From AP-15 sp963774345 (GTDB taxonomy: Bacteria > Pseudomonadota > Alphaproteobacteria > ATCC43930 > CGMCC-115725), in the NCBI GenBank assembly GCA_963774345.1, contig CAVZFB010000027.1, positions 248,001-312,000 on the forward strand: a stretch of 64,000 nucleotides of DNA, in the 5' to 3' direction. Of the stretch, positions 1-12,359 are shown in pieces. Each line of letters begins with the position of its first letter. The first letter of the stretch is position 1. The notes under the pieces are model-generated. The model made no database searches, was not told the origin of the DNA, and saw nothing but the letters and a program-made list of their open reading frames with translations. The position numbers and the translations under genes were made by a program.

Positions 1-104
1 CCCAGCCGTTCTACGGGTTCCACGAAATATGATAAATCGATGCTGATGTCAGCCGGCAACGTCGCTGACTCTCCGCAGAAGACCCGGAGGAAGGCGGGGA
101 GCGC

Positions 105-124
105 GCGCGGGCCGGGGCCCGCGC
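105..124 (-). terminator. GC hairpin downstream of the protease gene
   Basis: A perfect 8-bp stem (105-112 with 117-124, loop CGGG) lies about 30 bases past the stop codon of the minus-strand protease gene. No U-tract follows on either strand, so it may only be a 3' stabilising hairpin. Bases 1-156 otherwise show no gene. Confidence 0.3.
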
Positions 125-156
125 TGTTCTCCGTGCGGTTATGGTCAGGATTGCGT

Positions 157-1182
157 TTACGCGCTCGGGCGCGGCGAGGTTTCGCGCGGGGTGACCGCGA
201 TATCGAGCTTCTGCAAGAGGCGCAGTACCGTGATTGGCATCGGTTTGCCGACCCGCTCCTCGGTCATTAGCCGGTGCAGTTCGTCGATGTCGGCGACCGG
301 GATGCCGTCGGCAGCGACGATGATGTCGCCGCTCAAAAGCCCTGCAGCGCGCGCGGCGCCGTCGGGGGCAGTCGATTGGACGCGAACCCCGGTCTCGCGG
401 GTAAGCTCATGAAAGCGCACGATCCGGCGCGACAACGGTACGTTCTGCCCGGCGACGCCGATGTAGCAGCGTCGCACCCTGCCGTCGCGAATGAGCCGTG
501 CGGCGACGAACTCGACCGTGGCGGCCGAGATCGAAAAGCAGATACCCTGCGCCATGCCGATGATCGCCGTGTTGATGCCGACGACCTCGCCTGAGGCGGT
601 AACCAATGGCCCGCCGGAATTCCCCGGGTTCAGCGCCGCGTCGGTCTGGATCACGCTGTCGATCAGCCGGCCCGAGCGGGTGCGCAGCGAGCGGCCCAGC
701 GCGCTGACGACGCCGGCCGTCACCGTGCACTGAAAGCCGAACGGGTTGCCGATCGCGACGACCAGCTGGCCGACGCGCAGCCGGCGCGAATCGCCGAGCC
801 GGGCAAAGGCCGGCGCCTCGCCGTCGAGCCTGAGCACGGCGAGATCGGTGTCGGGGTCGTCGCCGACCAAAGTGGCTGCGAGGCTGCGCCCGTCGGGAAA
901 GGCGGCCTCGATCTTGCGCGCGCCCGACACGACGTGGCTGTTGGTCAGCACGTAAGCGTCGGGGGTGAAAACGACGCCCGAGCCGGCGCCGCCGGCGCCA
1001 TCCTTAAGCCCGCTAACCTGCAGATGAAGGACCGCCGGGCCAACCTTGTCGACGGCGCCGGTGACGGCGCGCGAATAGGCATCAAGCAAGGCGAAATCGC
1101 CGGCGGCGCCGGATGTTACTGATTGGACCTCGCTGGCGAGATCGTTGTCAGTTGGGGTGTTGATCTCCGATAGAAACGACAT
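157..1182 (-). CDS. Trypsin-like serine protease with PDZ domain (DegP/HtrA-like, S1C)
   Basis: 341 residues. The protease domain shows the S1C triad: His83 in TNSHVVSG, Asp113 in DTDLAVL and Ser189 in NPGNSGGPL. A PDZ domain (about 245-335) follows, with the carboxylate-loop style stretch AARAAGLLSGDIIVAADG. The ATG at 1182 is preceded by an AGGGA ribosome site; an in-frame ATG 13 codons upstream (MFPLYSYPQG) is possible. No signal peptide or membrane anchor is evident with the chosen start, which is unusual for a DegP-type periplasmic quality-control protease, so a cytoplasmic location is inferred. The gene is divergent from ssb with a 93-base spacer. The family assignment is firm; the substrate is unknown. 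Confidence 0.9.
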   Translation of the reverse strand: MSFLSEINTPTDNDLASEVQSVTSGAAGDFALLDAYSRAVTGAVDKVGPAVLHLQVSGLKDGAGGAGSGVVFTPDAYVLTNSHVVSGARKIEAAFPDGRSLAATLVGDDPDTDLAVLRLDGEAPAFARLGDSRRLRVGQLVVAIGNPFGFQCTVTAGVVSALGRSLRTRSGRLIDSVIQTDAALNPGNSGGPLVTASGEVVGINTAIIGMAQGICFSISAATVEFVAARLIRDGRVRRCYIGVAGQNVPLSRRIVRFHELTRETGVRVQSTAPDGAARAAGLLSGDIIVAADGIPVADIDELHRLMTEERVGKPMPITVLRLLQKLDIAVTPRETSPRPSA

Positions 1183-1275
1183 GTTCGTGGTTCCCTGTGG
1201 ATAAGAATAAAGTGGGAACATTGGCAGGGTTTGATAAGATGGCGCCTCCGGCGACCATTTGAAGTGGGTGACCCC

Positions 1276-1767
1276 ATGGCAGGCAGCGTCAACAAAGTGA
1301 TCCTGATCGGCAATCTCGGCCGCGACCCCGAGCTGCGCTCGACCCAGGACGGCACGCGGATCGCTAACCTGGCGGTCGCCACCTCGGAAAGCTGGCGTGA
1401 CCGGGTGTCGGGCGAGCGCAAGGAGCGCACCGAATGGCACCGGGTCGTGATCTTCAACGAGCGGCTGGCCGAGGTCGCCGAGAAATACCTGAAGAAGGGT
1501 TCGAAGGTTTATGTCGAGGGCGCCTTGCAGACCCGCAAATGGACCGACCAGGGCGGCCAGGAGCGCTATTCGACCGAGGTCGTGTTGCAGCGCTTTCGCG
1601 GCGAGCTGACGATGCTCGACGGCGCCCGCGGCGGCGCCTCCGGCGGCCCGCCGATCGAAGGCGGCTACGACGAAGGTTACGGCGACGAGATGCCGGCGTC
1701 TCGCCCGGCGACCCCAGCTCGCGGCCGCACCCCGGTCAACGATCTCGACGACGACATCCCGTTTTGA
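1276..1767 (+). CDS. ssb: Single-stranded DNA-binding protein
   Basis: 163 residues. An N-terminal OB-fold (about 5-110) opens MAGSVNKVILIGNLGRDPE and keeps the typical Trp/Phe ssDNA-contact positions. A Gly/Pro-rich linker then leads to the acidic tip DDDIPF, the docking peptide for replication and repair partners. ATG 1276 is chosen because family members begin MAGSVNKV; an in-frame upstream ATG at 1231 would add 15 residues without similarity. Its usual neighbour uvrA is not present. An AT-richer HEPN gene starts only 5 bases downstream, so that gene may be read from the ssb transcript. Confidence 0.97.
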   Translation: MAGSVNKVILIGNLGRDPELRSTQDGTRIANLAVATSESWRDRVSGERKERTEWHRVVIFNERLAEVAEKYLKKGSKVYVEGALQTRKWTDQGGQERYSTEVVLQRFRGELTMLDGARGGASGGPPIEGGYDEGYGDEMPASRPATPARGRTPVNDLDDDIPF

Positions 1768-1772
1768 AACCG

Positions 1773-3251
1773 ATGACGCGCACCACCGATGCGAGTGGAT
1801 CGTCAGACGCGGGTCCAAACGGTGGGGCGAACGTGAACGACCGCGTGCCGAACGTAACGGATTCCGCTCCCGAGGCGTCTGTATCGGGTGAGCCAGCTGC
1901 AGCGAATGGTATACCCTCGATCATCGCATTGTCTCTGGGGGGTGAGAAGCTCCTTAACGCTGTCGAAGCGTTGGTTGCCGATATTAACAGTATAATCTTC
2001 GCACTCGACGTAATGGAGAAGAGTTTAGAACCGCGTCTTACAGAATCCTTCGAGTCGTTGATCGAATTTTTCAAAAAATATGGACCTGAATTACAACTCA
2101 AACATACAGAGACAAACTCATTTCGGATAGAGATGTCGCGCACCCATACAGCTGAGTTGCAAGATATTTTTAGGAAGAGAGCCACCGTAGAAACCGGAAA
2201 CACTACTCTGATGTCGGCCTTGCTTCTTTCTTTAGTAAGTCATTGGGACAAATTCATCAGCCAGGTTCTTGCCGCGATATTTGAAATCAATCCAGGTATT
2301 TTAGACAACTCAAGCAAATCGATGACGGTGTCAGACATTATGCAATATGATTCTCTCCAGGAAGCACGACAACACATCATAGATTCAGAGATTGAAAGTG
2401 TTGTCAGAGAAAATCACGTTTGCCATTTTACGTACATCGAAAAACGATTGGGAATGAGGTTGATGCCATCGCAAGACACGTGGCACACGTTTCTGGAACT
2501 CATGGAGCGCCGGAACCTTCTAGCACACACCGGTGGAATGATTTCTCGCTCATATTTAAAAAATTGCAGTAGCTATGGAATTACGCTTTCAGGCGAGAAT
2601 AAACCGGGAGAAAGAGTAAGAGTTCGATAAGTTGTACCTTGATACCGCATGCGATTGTCTCACGGAAATAGGTATAGAGTTGATGCATGCGATCTGCAGA
2701 AAAAATCTGCCAAAGGAGCAAGGTATCTCGGAGCAAGCCTACCATAGGTCTAGCTATGGGCTCATCGAGGAAGGTAGGTGCGCAGTAGCGATAAAGCTAC
2801 TCGAATTTTCTCTAGTACCTCCGATGAAGTACGGAACGCGTGCCGCAAAAATGGTCGATACGATAAATCTTGCTCAAGCGTATAAGTGGAACTGCAACCA
2901 GGCAAAGACGCTGGAGGTGCTCGCTAGCGAAGACTGGTCCGGCGTAAGCGACGAATTCTCACTCGCAGTTGCAGTGTTGAAAGATAAATTTGACGAGGCA
3001 ACAAGCGTAATGATGAAGATGGGGTCGAACGGAAAGATAGATCGTGGAGATTTTACGCGTGGCCGCTTTTTCGAGAGTTCAGAAAATCTAACCAGTTCGC
3101 GGAAACGTACGGAAAGATATACGGAGATCTTACAGAGATCACTACCCCGTCTGAAGCGCAATTCGAAACCGAACTGACAGTGACTGCAGCAGCATCCGAG
3201 GCGCAAATTAAACTAACCGCTACCCCACGCGGTGTTCGAGCAACCCCATGA
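1773..3251 (+). CDS. HEPN-domain protein, AT-rich, frameshifted
   Basis: Three reading-frame pieces join into one protein of about 490 residues. The first ends at 2630; the frame moves near 2624 (one extra base, restoring RVRVDKLYLDTACD) and again near 3058 (one base missing, restoring a WPLFREFRKS stretch). The central helical region contains a HEPN-type Rx4-6H signature, RNLLAH, in MERRNLLAHTGG, preceded by a hydrophobic helix with the SHWDKF stretch. HEPN proteins of this kind are often RNases in toxin-antitoxin, abortive-infection or RNA-processing roles, but no partner is visible here. Base composition is clearly AT-richer than both neighbours, suggesting horizontal acquisition between ssb and the MetE-like gene. 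Whether the frameshifts are real or sequencing errors cannot be settled here; errors are likelier given the rest of the window. Confidence 0.65.
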
Positions 3252-3267
3252 AAATAGTAAGGGTTTG

Positions 3268-4393
3268 ATGACAAATGTGTCGGGGCCGCCGTTTCGGGCG
3301 GATCATGTCGGGAGTTTGCTGCGGCCGCCGGAGCTGCTGGAGGCCCGGGCCGAGCATCAGGCGGGGCAGATCTCGGCCGAGGATTTGCGGCGGGTCGAGG
3401 ATGCGACGGTTCGCGATGTCGTGCAGATGCAGCACGAGGTCGAGCTCGCCGGCGTCACCGATGGCGAGTTTCGGCGCGGCTCGTGGCATATGGATTTTCT
3501 CTATCGGATCGGCGGGGTCGCGAAGACCGACCAGTTGCTGCGCATCCAGTTCCGCAATGAGGCCGGCCCGGTCGAGGCAGCGTTGGGAGCGTTTCGGATC
3601 AGCGGCAAGCTGACGCTCGACAGCACGATCTTCGCCGAGGATTTCGCCCACCTGAAATCGGTCGCCCCGGTCGGGACGGTGCCGAAACTGACGATCCCGT
3701 CGCCATCGATGCTGCATTACCGCGGCGGCCGGGCGGTGATCGATCGGGCCGCCTATCCCGAGATGGATGCCTTCTGGCACGACCTCGCCGAAGTTTACAA
3801 AAAGGAGATCGCTGGCCTCGCCGGGCTCGGCTGCACCTATCTGCAGCTCGACGACACCAGCCTCGCCTATTTGAACGACCCGACGCAGCGCGCCTACGTG
3901 ACGGGCATTGGAGGCGATGGCGACAAGCAACATCTGATCAATATCCGCCTGATCAATCAGGCCCTCGCCGACAAGCCGGAAGGCATGACCGTTTGCACTC
4001 ATATGTGCCGCGGCAACTTCCGCTCGTCCTGGGTGGCCGAGGGCGGCTACGACCATGTCGCCGAGGCCTTGTTCGGCGAACTCGCGGTCGACGGCTTCTT
4101 TCTCGAATACGACGACGCGCGCTCGGGCGGGTTCGAGCCATTGCGCTTCGTGCCCAGGGGCAACAAGCGGGTCGTGCTGGGCCTCGTCACCAGCAAACGC
4201 GTCGCGCTCGAAAGCAAGGACGAATTGAAGCGCCGCATCGACGAGGCGGCGAAATATGTGCCGTTGGAGCAGCTGTGCCTCAGCCCGCAATGCGGTTTCT
4301 CGTCGACGGTTGACGGTAACGCGCTGACCCAGAGCCGAGCAATTCGCCAAATTGCGCCTCGTCGTCGAAACCGCCCGCGAGGTTTGGGGCTAA
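3268..4393 (+). CDS. MetE-like cobalamin-independent methyltransferase (single domain)
   Basis: About 374 residues, matching the C-terminal catalytic domain of cobalamin-independent methionine synthase (COG0620). Visible signatures are DGEFRRGSW near the N-terminus, the zinc-ligand region VCTHMCRGN (His and Cys), and LCLSPQCGFSS, which carries the last zinc Cys. The N-terminal MetE half is absent, so this belongs to the short MetE-like group acting on small methyl or alkyl donors; the true substrate is unknown. The frame breaks near 4335: removing one base gives a C-terminus EQFAKLRLVVETAREVWG ending at the TAA 4391-4393. The uncorrected frame runs on to 4413 with unrelated residues. Confidence 0.8.
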
Positions 4394-4476
4394 GCGCACG
4401 CGGCCCGATCTGAGGAACCGTCCCGCGCCGTTTCGTGCTTTGACAAACGGGGAATGCCCGCCTAGCTCCTTTGTCC

Positions 4477-5459
4477 ATGGAACGGGCGCAGCCGCAGAGG
4501 TCCCGGCGCCCAGGTGCAGCGCCCCGCGCGGATCGTCGCCTATATGCGGCGATCCTGGCGCTGGGCATCTTGCTGTTCTGGCTGTGCGGGCAGCCATCCT
4601 ACGCTGATGCCGGTCTGGGGACCGTGGGATTTCTCGCCGCTCGAGTATCTGGCGACGGCCTTGGTAGTGCTGTGGTTCTGTCGCGGGCTCGCCTTGGCGC
4701 CGGCGGAGCGGCCCGCGCTCTGGCGCGTGCAGTCTTTCTGCTAGGTGTCGGCGTAATCTATGCGGTGCTGCAGACGCGGTTTGAGTACTGGTCGCAGCAC
4801 ATGTTCTTTCTGAACCGCATCCAGCACGTCGCGATGCACCATCTAGGGCCGTTCCTGGTGGCGCTCGGCGCCGCCGGCGGGACAATCAAGCGCGGCATGC
4901 CCCTGCGGTTGCGCCTAGCGATCGAAAGCCCGGCCGTCGCCGGCATCGTTCGCGTGCTTGCAGCAGCCGTTGGTGGCGGCATTCCTGTTTGTCGGGCTGT
5001 TCTTTTTCTGGCTGATCCCGGCGGTACATTTCCGGGCAATGATAGATGTGCGGCTCTATGCGGTGATGAACTGGAGCATGGTGCTCGACGGCATCCTGTT
5101 CTGGTGGCTGGTGCTTGACCCGCGGCCAAGGCCTCCGGCGAGGGTTTCTTACGGTGTCCGTGTGGCATTGGCGCTGGGCGTCATGTTTCCGCAGATCGTG
5201 CTGGGCGCCGCGATCACCTTTTCGCAGACGCGACCTCTATCCCTATTACGATTTGTGCGGCCGGCTGTTCCCGTCGATCAGTGCGCTCAACGATCAGCAT
5301 ATCGGCGGCATCGTGATCTGGATCCCGCCGGCGATGATGAGTGCGATGGCCGTGCTGCTGGTGATCAACGCGCTGAGGCTGCATGAGGAAGCCACAAGTG
5401 AGGATGACGCTGATGGCGCTGCGCTCGCGGCGCTCGCAAAAAGCTGGACCGGGCGCTAG
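4477..5459 (+). CDS. CtaG-like cytochrome c oxidase assembly membrane protein, frameshifted
   Basis: Joining four frames yields a polytopic membrane protein of the caa3-type CtaG family (PF09678): an MPVWGPWDFSPLEYLAT segment, RFEYWSQHMFFLNRIQHVAMHHLGPFL with its cluster of His/Met residues typical of a copper site, then several hydrophobic helices (for example LVAAFLFVGLFFFWLIPAVHF). Frame changes lie near 4603 (+1), 4737 (-1), 4956 (+1) and 5230 (+1). ATG 4477 is the likely start. It probably delivers copper to the CuB or CuA site of a heme-copper oxidase. A PCuAC copper chaperone follows immediately, supporting that role. Multiple indels in one gene suggest sequence error rather than decay. 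Confidence 0.7.
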
Positions 5460-5463
5460 ACCG

Positions 5464-5992
5464 ATGCGCGGGAAGATGCTGCTGCTGGGCGTGCTATGCG
5501 GGGCGTTTGTATGCCGGTGGGACGGTGTGGGCGGGCGAGACGGCGCTGGCGTTGAGCGGTCCGTGGTTCCGCCTCGTGATGTCGTCACTGCCGGCCGCGG
5601 GATATTTCACCCTGTCGAATTCCGGGGCCACCGAGCAGACCCTGATCGGCGCCACCTCGCCCGCCTGCGGCATGCTGATGCTGCATCGGAGTGTCGATCA
5701 GGGCGGCCAGGAGCGGATGGTGGAGGTTGCGAGCGTCGCGGTCCCGGCGCATGGCAAGGTAAGTTTTATGCCCGGCGGCTATCACCTGATGTGCATGTCG
5801 CCCGCGGGGGCGATGCGGCCCGGGCGATCGGTGACGGCCAAGTTTATCGCCACGGCGGCTTCGCTGACGCGAGCGGTGCGTCGCCCAGTGAGCGCAGCGG
5901 CGCGTCCTGTCCGTCGGTGCGGTTGCCGTACCTCCGCGACGCCAGCGCGACGAGCCGCTGTGCAGCGCCAAATTCAAATTAAACCGGCGTAA
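5464..5992 (+). CDS. PCu(A)C-type periplasmic copper chaperone, frameshifted
   Basis: A signal-peptide-like start (MRGKMLLLGVLCGAF) is followed, after a one-base insertion near 5508, by a PCuAC (DUF461) domain: SLPAAGYFTLSNSG, CGMLMLHRSV and the conserved PGGYHLMCM. The family binds Cu(I) through His and Met residues and loads copper onto cytochrome oxidase. The region after residue about 120 (from 5840) no longer resembles the family and may hide another indel, so the true C-terminus is uncertain. It starts 2 bases after the CtaG-like gene, probably as one operon for oxidase metallation. Confidence 0.75.
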
Positions 5993-6106
5993 CATTGCAA
6001 GGCTGGTGCGCCACTGTTGCGACCGACAACGCGGACGGGTAGACCAAACGCTGCAACGAAGCCGGCGGATTTGAGATTCGCCGCCGGGGCAGCCGGGAGG
6101 ATCGGA

Positions 6107-6352
6107 ATGCTGCATTGGCTATGGGTCATCATCATCGGGTTCCTGGCGGGGGCGATCGCCAAGATTTTCATCCACGGGCCGGGCGGGTTCATCGTCACGA
6201 CCTTGCTCGGCATCGTCGGGGCGATCTTCGCTTCCTGGCTCGGTCAGCGCATCGGCTGGTACGCGCCAGGCCATAATGCCGGGTTTATCGGCGCGATCGT
6301 CGGGGCGGTGCTGATCCTGGCGATCTACCGTGCGATTGTCGGAACGGGCTGA
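6107..6352 (+). CDS. GlsB/YeaQ/YmgE family small membrane protein
   Basis: 81 residues with three hydrophobic segments and the family pattern of repeated small residues (GFLAGAIAKIF, TTLLGIVGAIFASWLGQ, GFIGAIVGAVLILAIYR). This is the transglycosylase-associated protein family (PF04226), abundant under stress; biochemical function is not established. A strong GGGAGG ribosome site sits about 6 bases before the ATG. The 178 bases between it and gyrA show no further gene. Confidence 0.88.
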   Translation: MLHWLWVIIIGFLAGAIAKIFIHGPGGFIVTTLLGIVGAIFASWLGQRIGWYAPGHNAGFIGAIVGAVLILAIYRAIVGTG

Positions 6353-6530
6353 CATGCGGCTGGCGCGCGTCAGCTACGTGTTCACTGCTGCGAAACGCTG
6401 CTCCAAGCGTTTGTTTGCAGGGCGCAATGCGGTAATCTGGCGGCGGCTACCCATATAAGTAACTCGCGGCGGTGCCCGAGCGGTTCTGCCGCGATTTTAA
6501 TCTGAGCCCCCACCATCCGATCGAGCAGCC

Positions 6531-9361
<2,831 letters not shown>

Positions 9362-9365
<4 letters not shown>

Positions 9366-9898
9366 TCCAGCCGCGCGTCGGGATCTATCCCGGCACCTTC
9401 GACCCGATCACCAACGGCCATTCGGACATCATCCGACGGGCGATCAAGGTCGTCGACCGGTTGGTCATCGGCGTCGCCCGGAACGACGGCAAGGGGCCGC
9501 TATTCCCTACCGACAAACGGGTCGAGATCGTGCGCGACGAAGTGACCCATCTCGAGAACGGCGATGCTGAGCGCATCGAGGTCCGCGCCTTCGACACCCT
9601 GTTGATGCATTTTGCCCAGTCCGTCGGCGCCGGCGTGATCATCCGCGGGCTGCGCGCCGTGTCCGATTTTGAGTACGAGTTTCAGATGGCAGGCATGAAC
9701 GCCCGGCTCAACCCACAGATCGAGACCGTCTTTCTGATGGCCTCGGACCGCTTTCAGTTTATTTCGTCACGCTTTGTCAAGGAGATCGGCGCCTTAGGCG
9801 GAGACGTCTCGCATTTTGTCAGCCCGCGCGTCGCTTTGCGTCTCGCCGAGCATTTCGCCAATAGCCGCAGTAAACCCCGCCGCGCGGTGGCGGGCTAA
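9362..9898 (+). CDS. coaD: Phosphopantetheine adenylyltransferase
   Basis: 178 residues. CoaD transfers AMP from ATP to 4'-phosphopantetheine, the penultimate step of coenzyme A synthesis. The nucleotidyltransferase signatures TFDPITNGH (TxGH motif) and ISSRFVKEI are intact. The C-terminus carries a basic tail (SRSKPRRAVAG) beyond the usual 160 residues. The ATG overlaps the gyrA stop (ATGA), so translation is probably coupled. coaX, for the first CoA step, lies 39 kb away in the same window. Confidence 0.97.
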
Positions 9899-10023
9899 CC
9901 CACGGTAAAGATCCGTTGGCCGCAACAGTGTCGGCTTCTGCGCAGTCTGGAAGCGAGAACGGATGATCGCCCGCACTCGGCGCGGGTAAGACGCCAACCG
10001 TCTCGACACCAGCAGCGCTGAGA

Positions 10024-11133
10024 TCAATAAACAACAACGGTGCGGATCGATTCGCCCGCATGCATCAAGTCGAAGCCGCTGTTGATGTTGTTGAGGGACA
10101 GCTGGTGGGTGATCAGATCGTCGATGTTGATCTTGCCGTCCATGTACCAGTCGACAATCTTCGGCACGTCGGTCCGTCCCTTGGCGCCGCCGAAGGCGGT
10201 TCCTTTCCATACCCGGCCTGTGACCAATTGAAACGGCCGGGTTGAGATCTCCTGGCCGGCGCCGGCGACGCCGATGATGACGCTGACGCCCCAGCCGCGG
10301 TGGGCGCATTCGAGCGCCTGGCGCATGGTCTGGACGTTGCCGATGCATTCGAAGCTGAAATCGGCCCCACCCTTGGTCAGGTTCACCAAGTAGGGGACCA
10401 GGTCGCCCTCGACTTCCTTCGGGTTGACAAAATGGGTCATCCCGAATTTCTCGGCGAGAGCTCGGCGTTTGGGATTGAGGTCGACGCCGACGATCATGTC
10501 GGCGCCGACCATCCGGCAGCCCTGGACGACGTTCAACCCGATCCCGCCGAGGCCAAAGATGACGACATTGGCTCCAGGGTGGACCTTGGCCGTGTTGATC
10601 ACCGCACCGACCCCGGTGGTGACGCCGCAGCCGATGTAGCAGACCTTGTCGAACGGCGCGTCCTCGCGGATCTTCGCCACCGCGATCTCAGGTAGGACCG
10701 TATAATTCGAGAAGGTCGAGGTGCCCATATAGTGATAAAGCTTCTCCTTCCCCAGCGAGAAGCGGCTGGTGCCGTCGGGCATCACCCCTTGACCCTGGGT
10801 CGCGCGGATCGCTACGCAGAGATTGGTCTTGCCAGACAGGCAATACTCGCATTGGCGGCATTCGGGGGTATAGAGCGGGATCACATGATCGCCTTTGGCC
10901 AAGCTGGTCACCCCCCGGCCGATATCGACGACGATGCCGGCGCCTTCGTGGCCAAGGATCGCCGGAAATAGCCCCTCAGGGTCGGCTCCCGACAAGGTGA
11001 ACTCGTCGGTATGGCAGATGCCGGTCGCCTTGATCTCGACCAGCACCTCCCGGTCCTTGGGGCCGTCGAGTTGGACCGTCTCGATCGCGAGCGGCTCTCC
11101 AGCCTTGTGAGCAACAGCAGCGCGAGTCTCCAC
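10024..11133 (-). CDS. frmA: S-(hydroxymethyl)glutathione dehydrogenase, class III alcohol dehydrogenase
   Basis: 369 residues. It oxidises S-hydroxymethylglutathione to S-formylglutathione with NAD+ in formaldehyde detoxification, and can reduce S-nitrosoglutathione. Catalytic zinc ligands appear in GICHTDE and GHEGAG; the structural zinc has four Cys in PECRQCEYCLSGKTNLC. The Rossmann motif is GLGGIGLNVVQG. The start is GTG 11133 because AAGGAGG lies 5 bases upstream of it; an in-frame TTG at 11148 lies before that ribosome site. No esterase partner (fghA) is adjacent. It is convergent with coaD across a 125-base spacer that shows no gene. Confidence 0.96.
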   Translation of the reverse strand: METRAAVAHKAGEPLAIETVQLDGPKDREVLVEIKATGICHTDEFTLSGADPEGLFPAILGHEGAGIVVDIGRGVTSLAKGDHVIPLYTPECRQCEYCLSGKTNLCVAIRATQGQGVMPDGTSRFSLGKEKLYHYMGTSTFSNYTVLPEIAVAKIREDAPFDKVCYIGCGVTTGVGAVINTAKVHPGANVVIFGLGGIGLNVVQGCRMVGADMIVGVDLNPKRRALAEKFGMTHFVNPKEVEGDLVPYLVNLTKGGADFSFECIGNVQTMRQALECAHRGWGVSVIIGVAGAGQEISTRPFQLVTGRVWKGTAFGGAKGRTDVPKIVDWYMDGKINIDDLITHQLSLNNINSGFDLMHAGESIRTVVVY

Positions 11134-11316
11134 GAGCGCCTCCTTCAATTGATACGATCGACAACATCAGGCAGATCTCGACCGCCTGCGCCAGTTGATG
11201 GGTGTTGGAGCCCACAGGTTTCTAGCGGCGATCGTCGCATTACGTTACACAAACGACAAGGCTCTGCCGACGCGCGATGTCGCCGGGTTGGTGCGCGAAC
11301 TCTCAGAGCAGGCCGG

Positions 11317-11347
11317 AAGGGGTTAGGTTGTTGAGGCCTAACCCCTT
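11317..11347 (-). terminator. Strong hairpin after the tRNA-Asn/tRNA-Cys pair
   Basis: A perfect 11-bp stem (11317-11327 with 11337-11347, loop of 9) sits 10 bases past the CCA end of tRNA-Asn and before frmA, all on the minus strand. It probably ends the tRNA transcript, though no clear U-tract follows. Confidence 0.5.
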
Positions 11348-11357
11348 CTCTCTCGAT

Positions 11358-11433
11358 TGGCTCCCCGGGCCGGACTCGAACCAGCGACAAGGCGGTTAAC
11401 AGCCGCCTGCTCTACCAACTGAGCTACCGGGGA
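11358..11433 (-). tRNA. tRNA-Asn (anticodon GTT)
   Basis: Complete cloverleaf with a 7-bp acceptor TCCCCGG/CCGGGGA, discriminator G and encoded CCA. The anticodon loop reads CTGTTAA. It is followed by a strong hairpin and lies just downstream of tRNA-Cys on the same strand. Confidence 0.97.
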
Positions 11434-11469
11434 TCAAAGCACCCGGCGGAACCGAGCGCGATCTCTCCC

Positions 11470-11543
11470 TGGAGGCCGGAAGCGGAATCGAACCGCTGTA
11501 CGAGGATTTGCAGTCCTCTGCATAACCACTCTGCCATCCGGCC
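11470..11543 (-). tRNA. tRNA-Cys (anticodon GCA)
   Basis: Complete cloverleaf with acceptor GGCCGGA/TCCGGCC, discriminator U and encoded CCA. The anticodon loop reads CTGCAAA. It lies 36 bases upstream of tRNA-Asn and is probably co-transcribed with it. Confidence 0.97.
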
Positions 11544-11683
11544 GGGACCCCGTCATATAGGCGCGCAATGTAGCGAGGGTCAAGGAACAGGCGCAACGCT
11601 GCCCATAACCGTGTAGGCAGTGTTGTCGTGCGCCGCAGTCCCCCATATACTCAGGGGTTTAACGAACAGTTGCGGAGCCAGTT

Positions 11684-12247
11684 ATGGCGCGTGTTACCGT
11701 GGAAGATTGCGTAATCAAGGTGCCCAACCGGTTCGAGCTGGTCTTGCTCGCGGCGCAGCGCGCGCGCGAAATTACCTCCGGAGTCCCACTGTCGATCGAC
11801 CGCGACGACGACAAAAACCCGGTAGTCGCCTTGCGCGAGATCGCCGATGAGACGATCAGCCTGCCGCATCTGAAGGAAGCGGTGGTTCGCGGCATGCAGA
11901 AACAAATCGAGACGGACGAGCCAGAAGAGACCCACGAACTCGAGGTCGATCCGAGCTTATTCGAGGTTGCCGCGCCGATCGGAGCGCTGCTCGACGAGGA
12001 AGGATATAGCGGCCAAGCGGGTCGCTTCGAGGATGCGGACGTCGAAGACGAGATCGACGCGGAGGAGGCCGAGGCGGACGAGGATCAGGCGCTCGCCCAG
12101 GATTTCACCGAAGATGAAGATGCGCTCGATGATGTGCTGGCGGAAGGAGTGATCGCCAACGAAGAGGAGAGCGAGGAACTCGCCGATACCCCTACTGACG
12201 ATCTAGCGGGTGACGATCCGCCCAGTGACGGCGACGAGGAATTCTGA
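11684..12247 (+). CDS. rpoZ: RNA polymerase omega subunit with acidic tail
   Basis: 187 residues. The first 75 or so match omega (MARVTVEDCVIKVPNRFELV, RAREITSG, NPVVALREIA), which wraps the beta' C-terminus and helps polymerase assembly. The remaining hundred-plus residues are low-complexity and very rich in Asp and Glu. Omega proteins of alphaproteobacteria often have an acidic extension, but this one is long. GGAG lies 7 bases before the ATG. rpoZ precedes the (p)ppGpp synthetase gene, the common arrangement. Confidence 0.95.
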   Translation: MARVTVEDCVIKVPNRFELVLLAAQRAREITSGVPLSIDRDDDKNPVVALREIADETISLPHLKEAVVRGMQKQIETDEPEETHELEVDPSLFEVAAPIGALLDEEGYSGQAGRFEDADVEDEIDAEEAEADEDQALAQDFTEDEDALDDVLAEGVIANEEESEELADTPTDDLAGDDPPSDGDEEF

Positions 12248-12359
12248 CCGCGGGCGGCGGGCCACGTCCGGCCTGCGAGGCTGCAGATGAGCCGGGCGGT
12301 TCTGTGAGACCGCTGAGCCCGGAGGACGAGGACATGGACGAGACGGCGAGGTGCTCGTC

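Noticed and set aside
157..1818. Extending the protease gene upstream to 1818 to give 553 residues
   Set aside because: The extra 212 residues overlap ssb, have low-complexity composition and no homology; a ribosome site supports the start at 1182.
6411..6438. TTGTTT and TAATCT 16 bases apart before gyrA, a possible promoter
   Set aside because: Only about half the consensus positions match, no better than chance in this region.
6465..6510. GGTGCCCGAGCGGTT, resembling the 5' part of a tRNA-Ser
   Set aside because: No anticodon arm, T-arm or acceptor partner follows within tRNA distance; treated as chance similarity.
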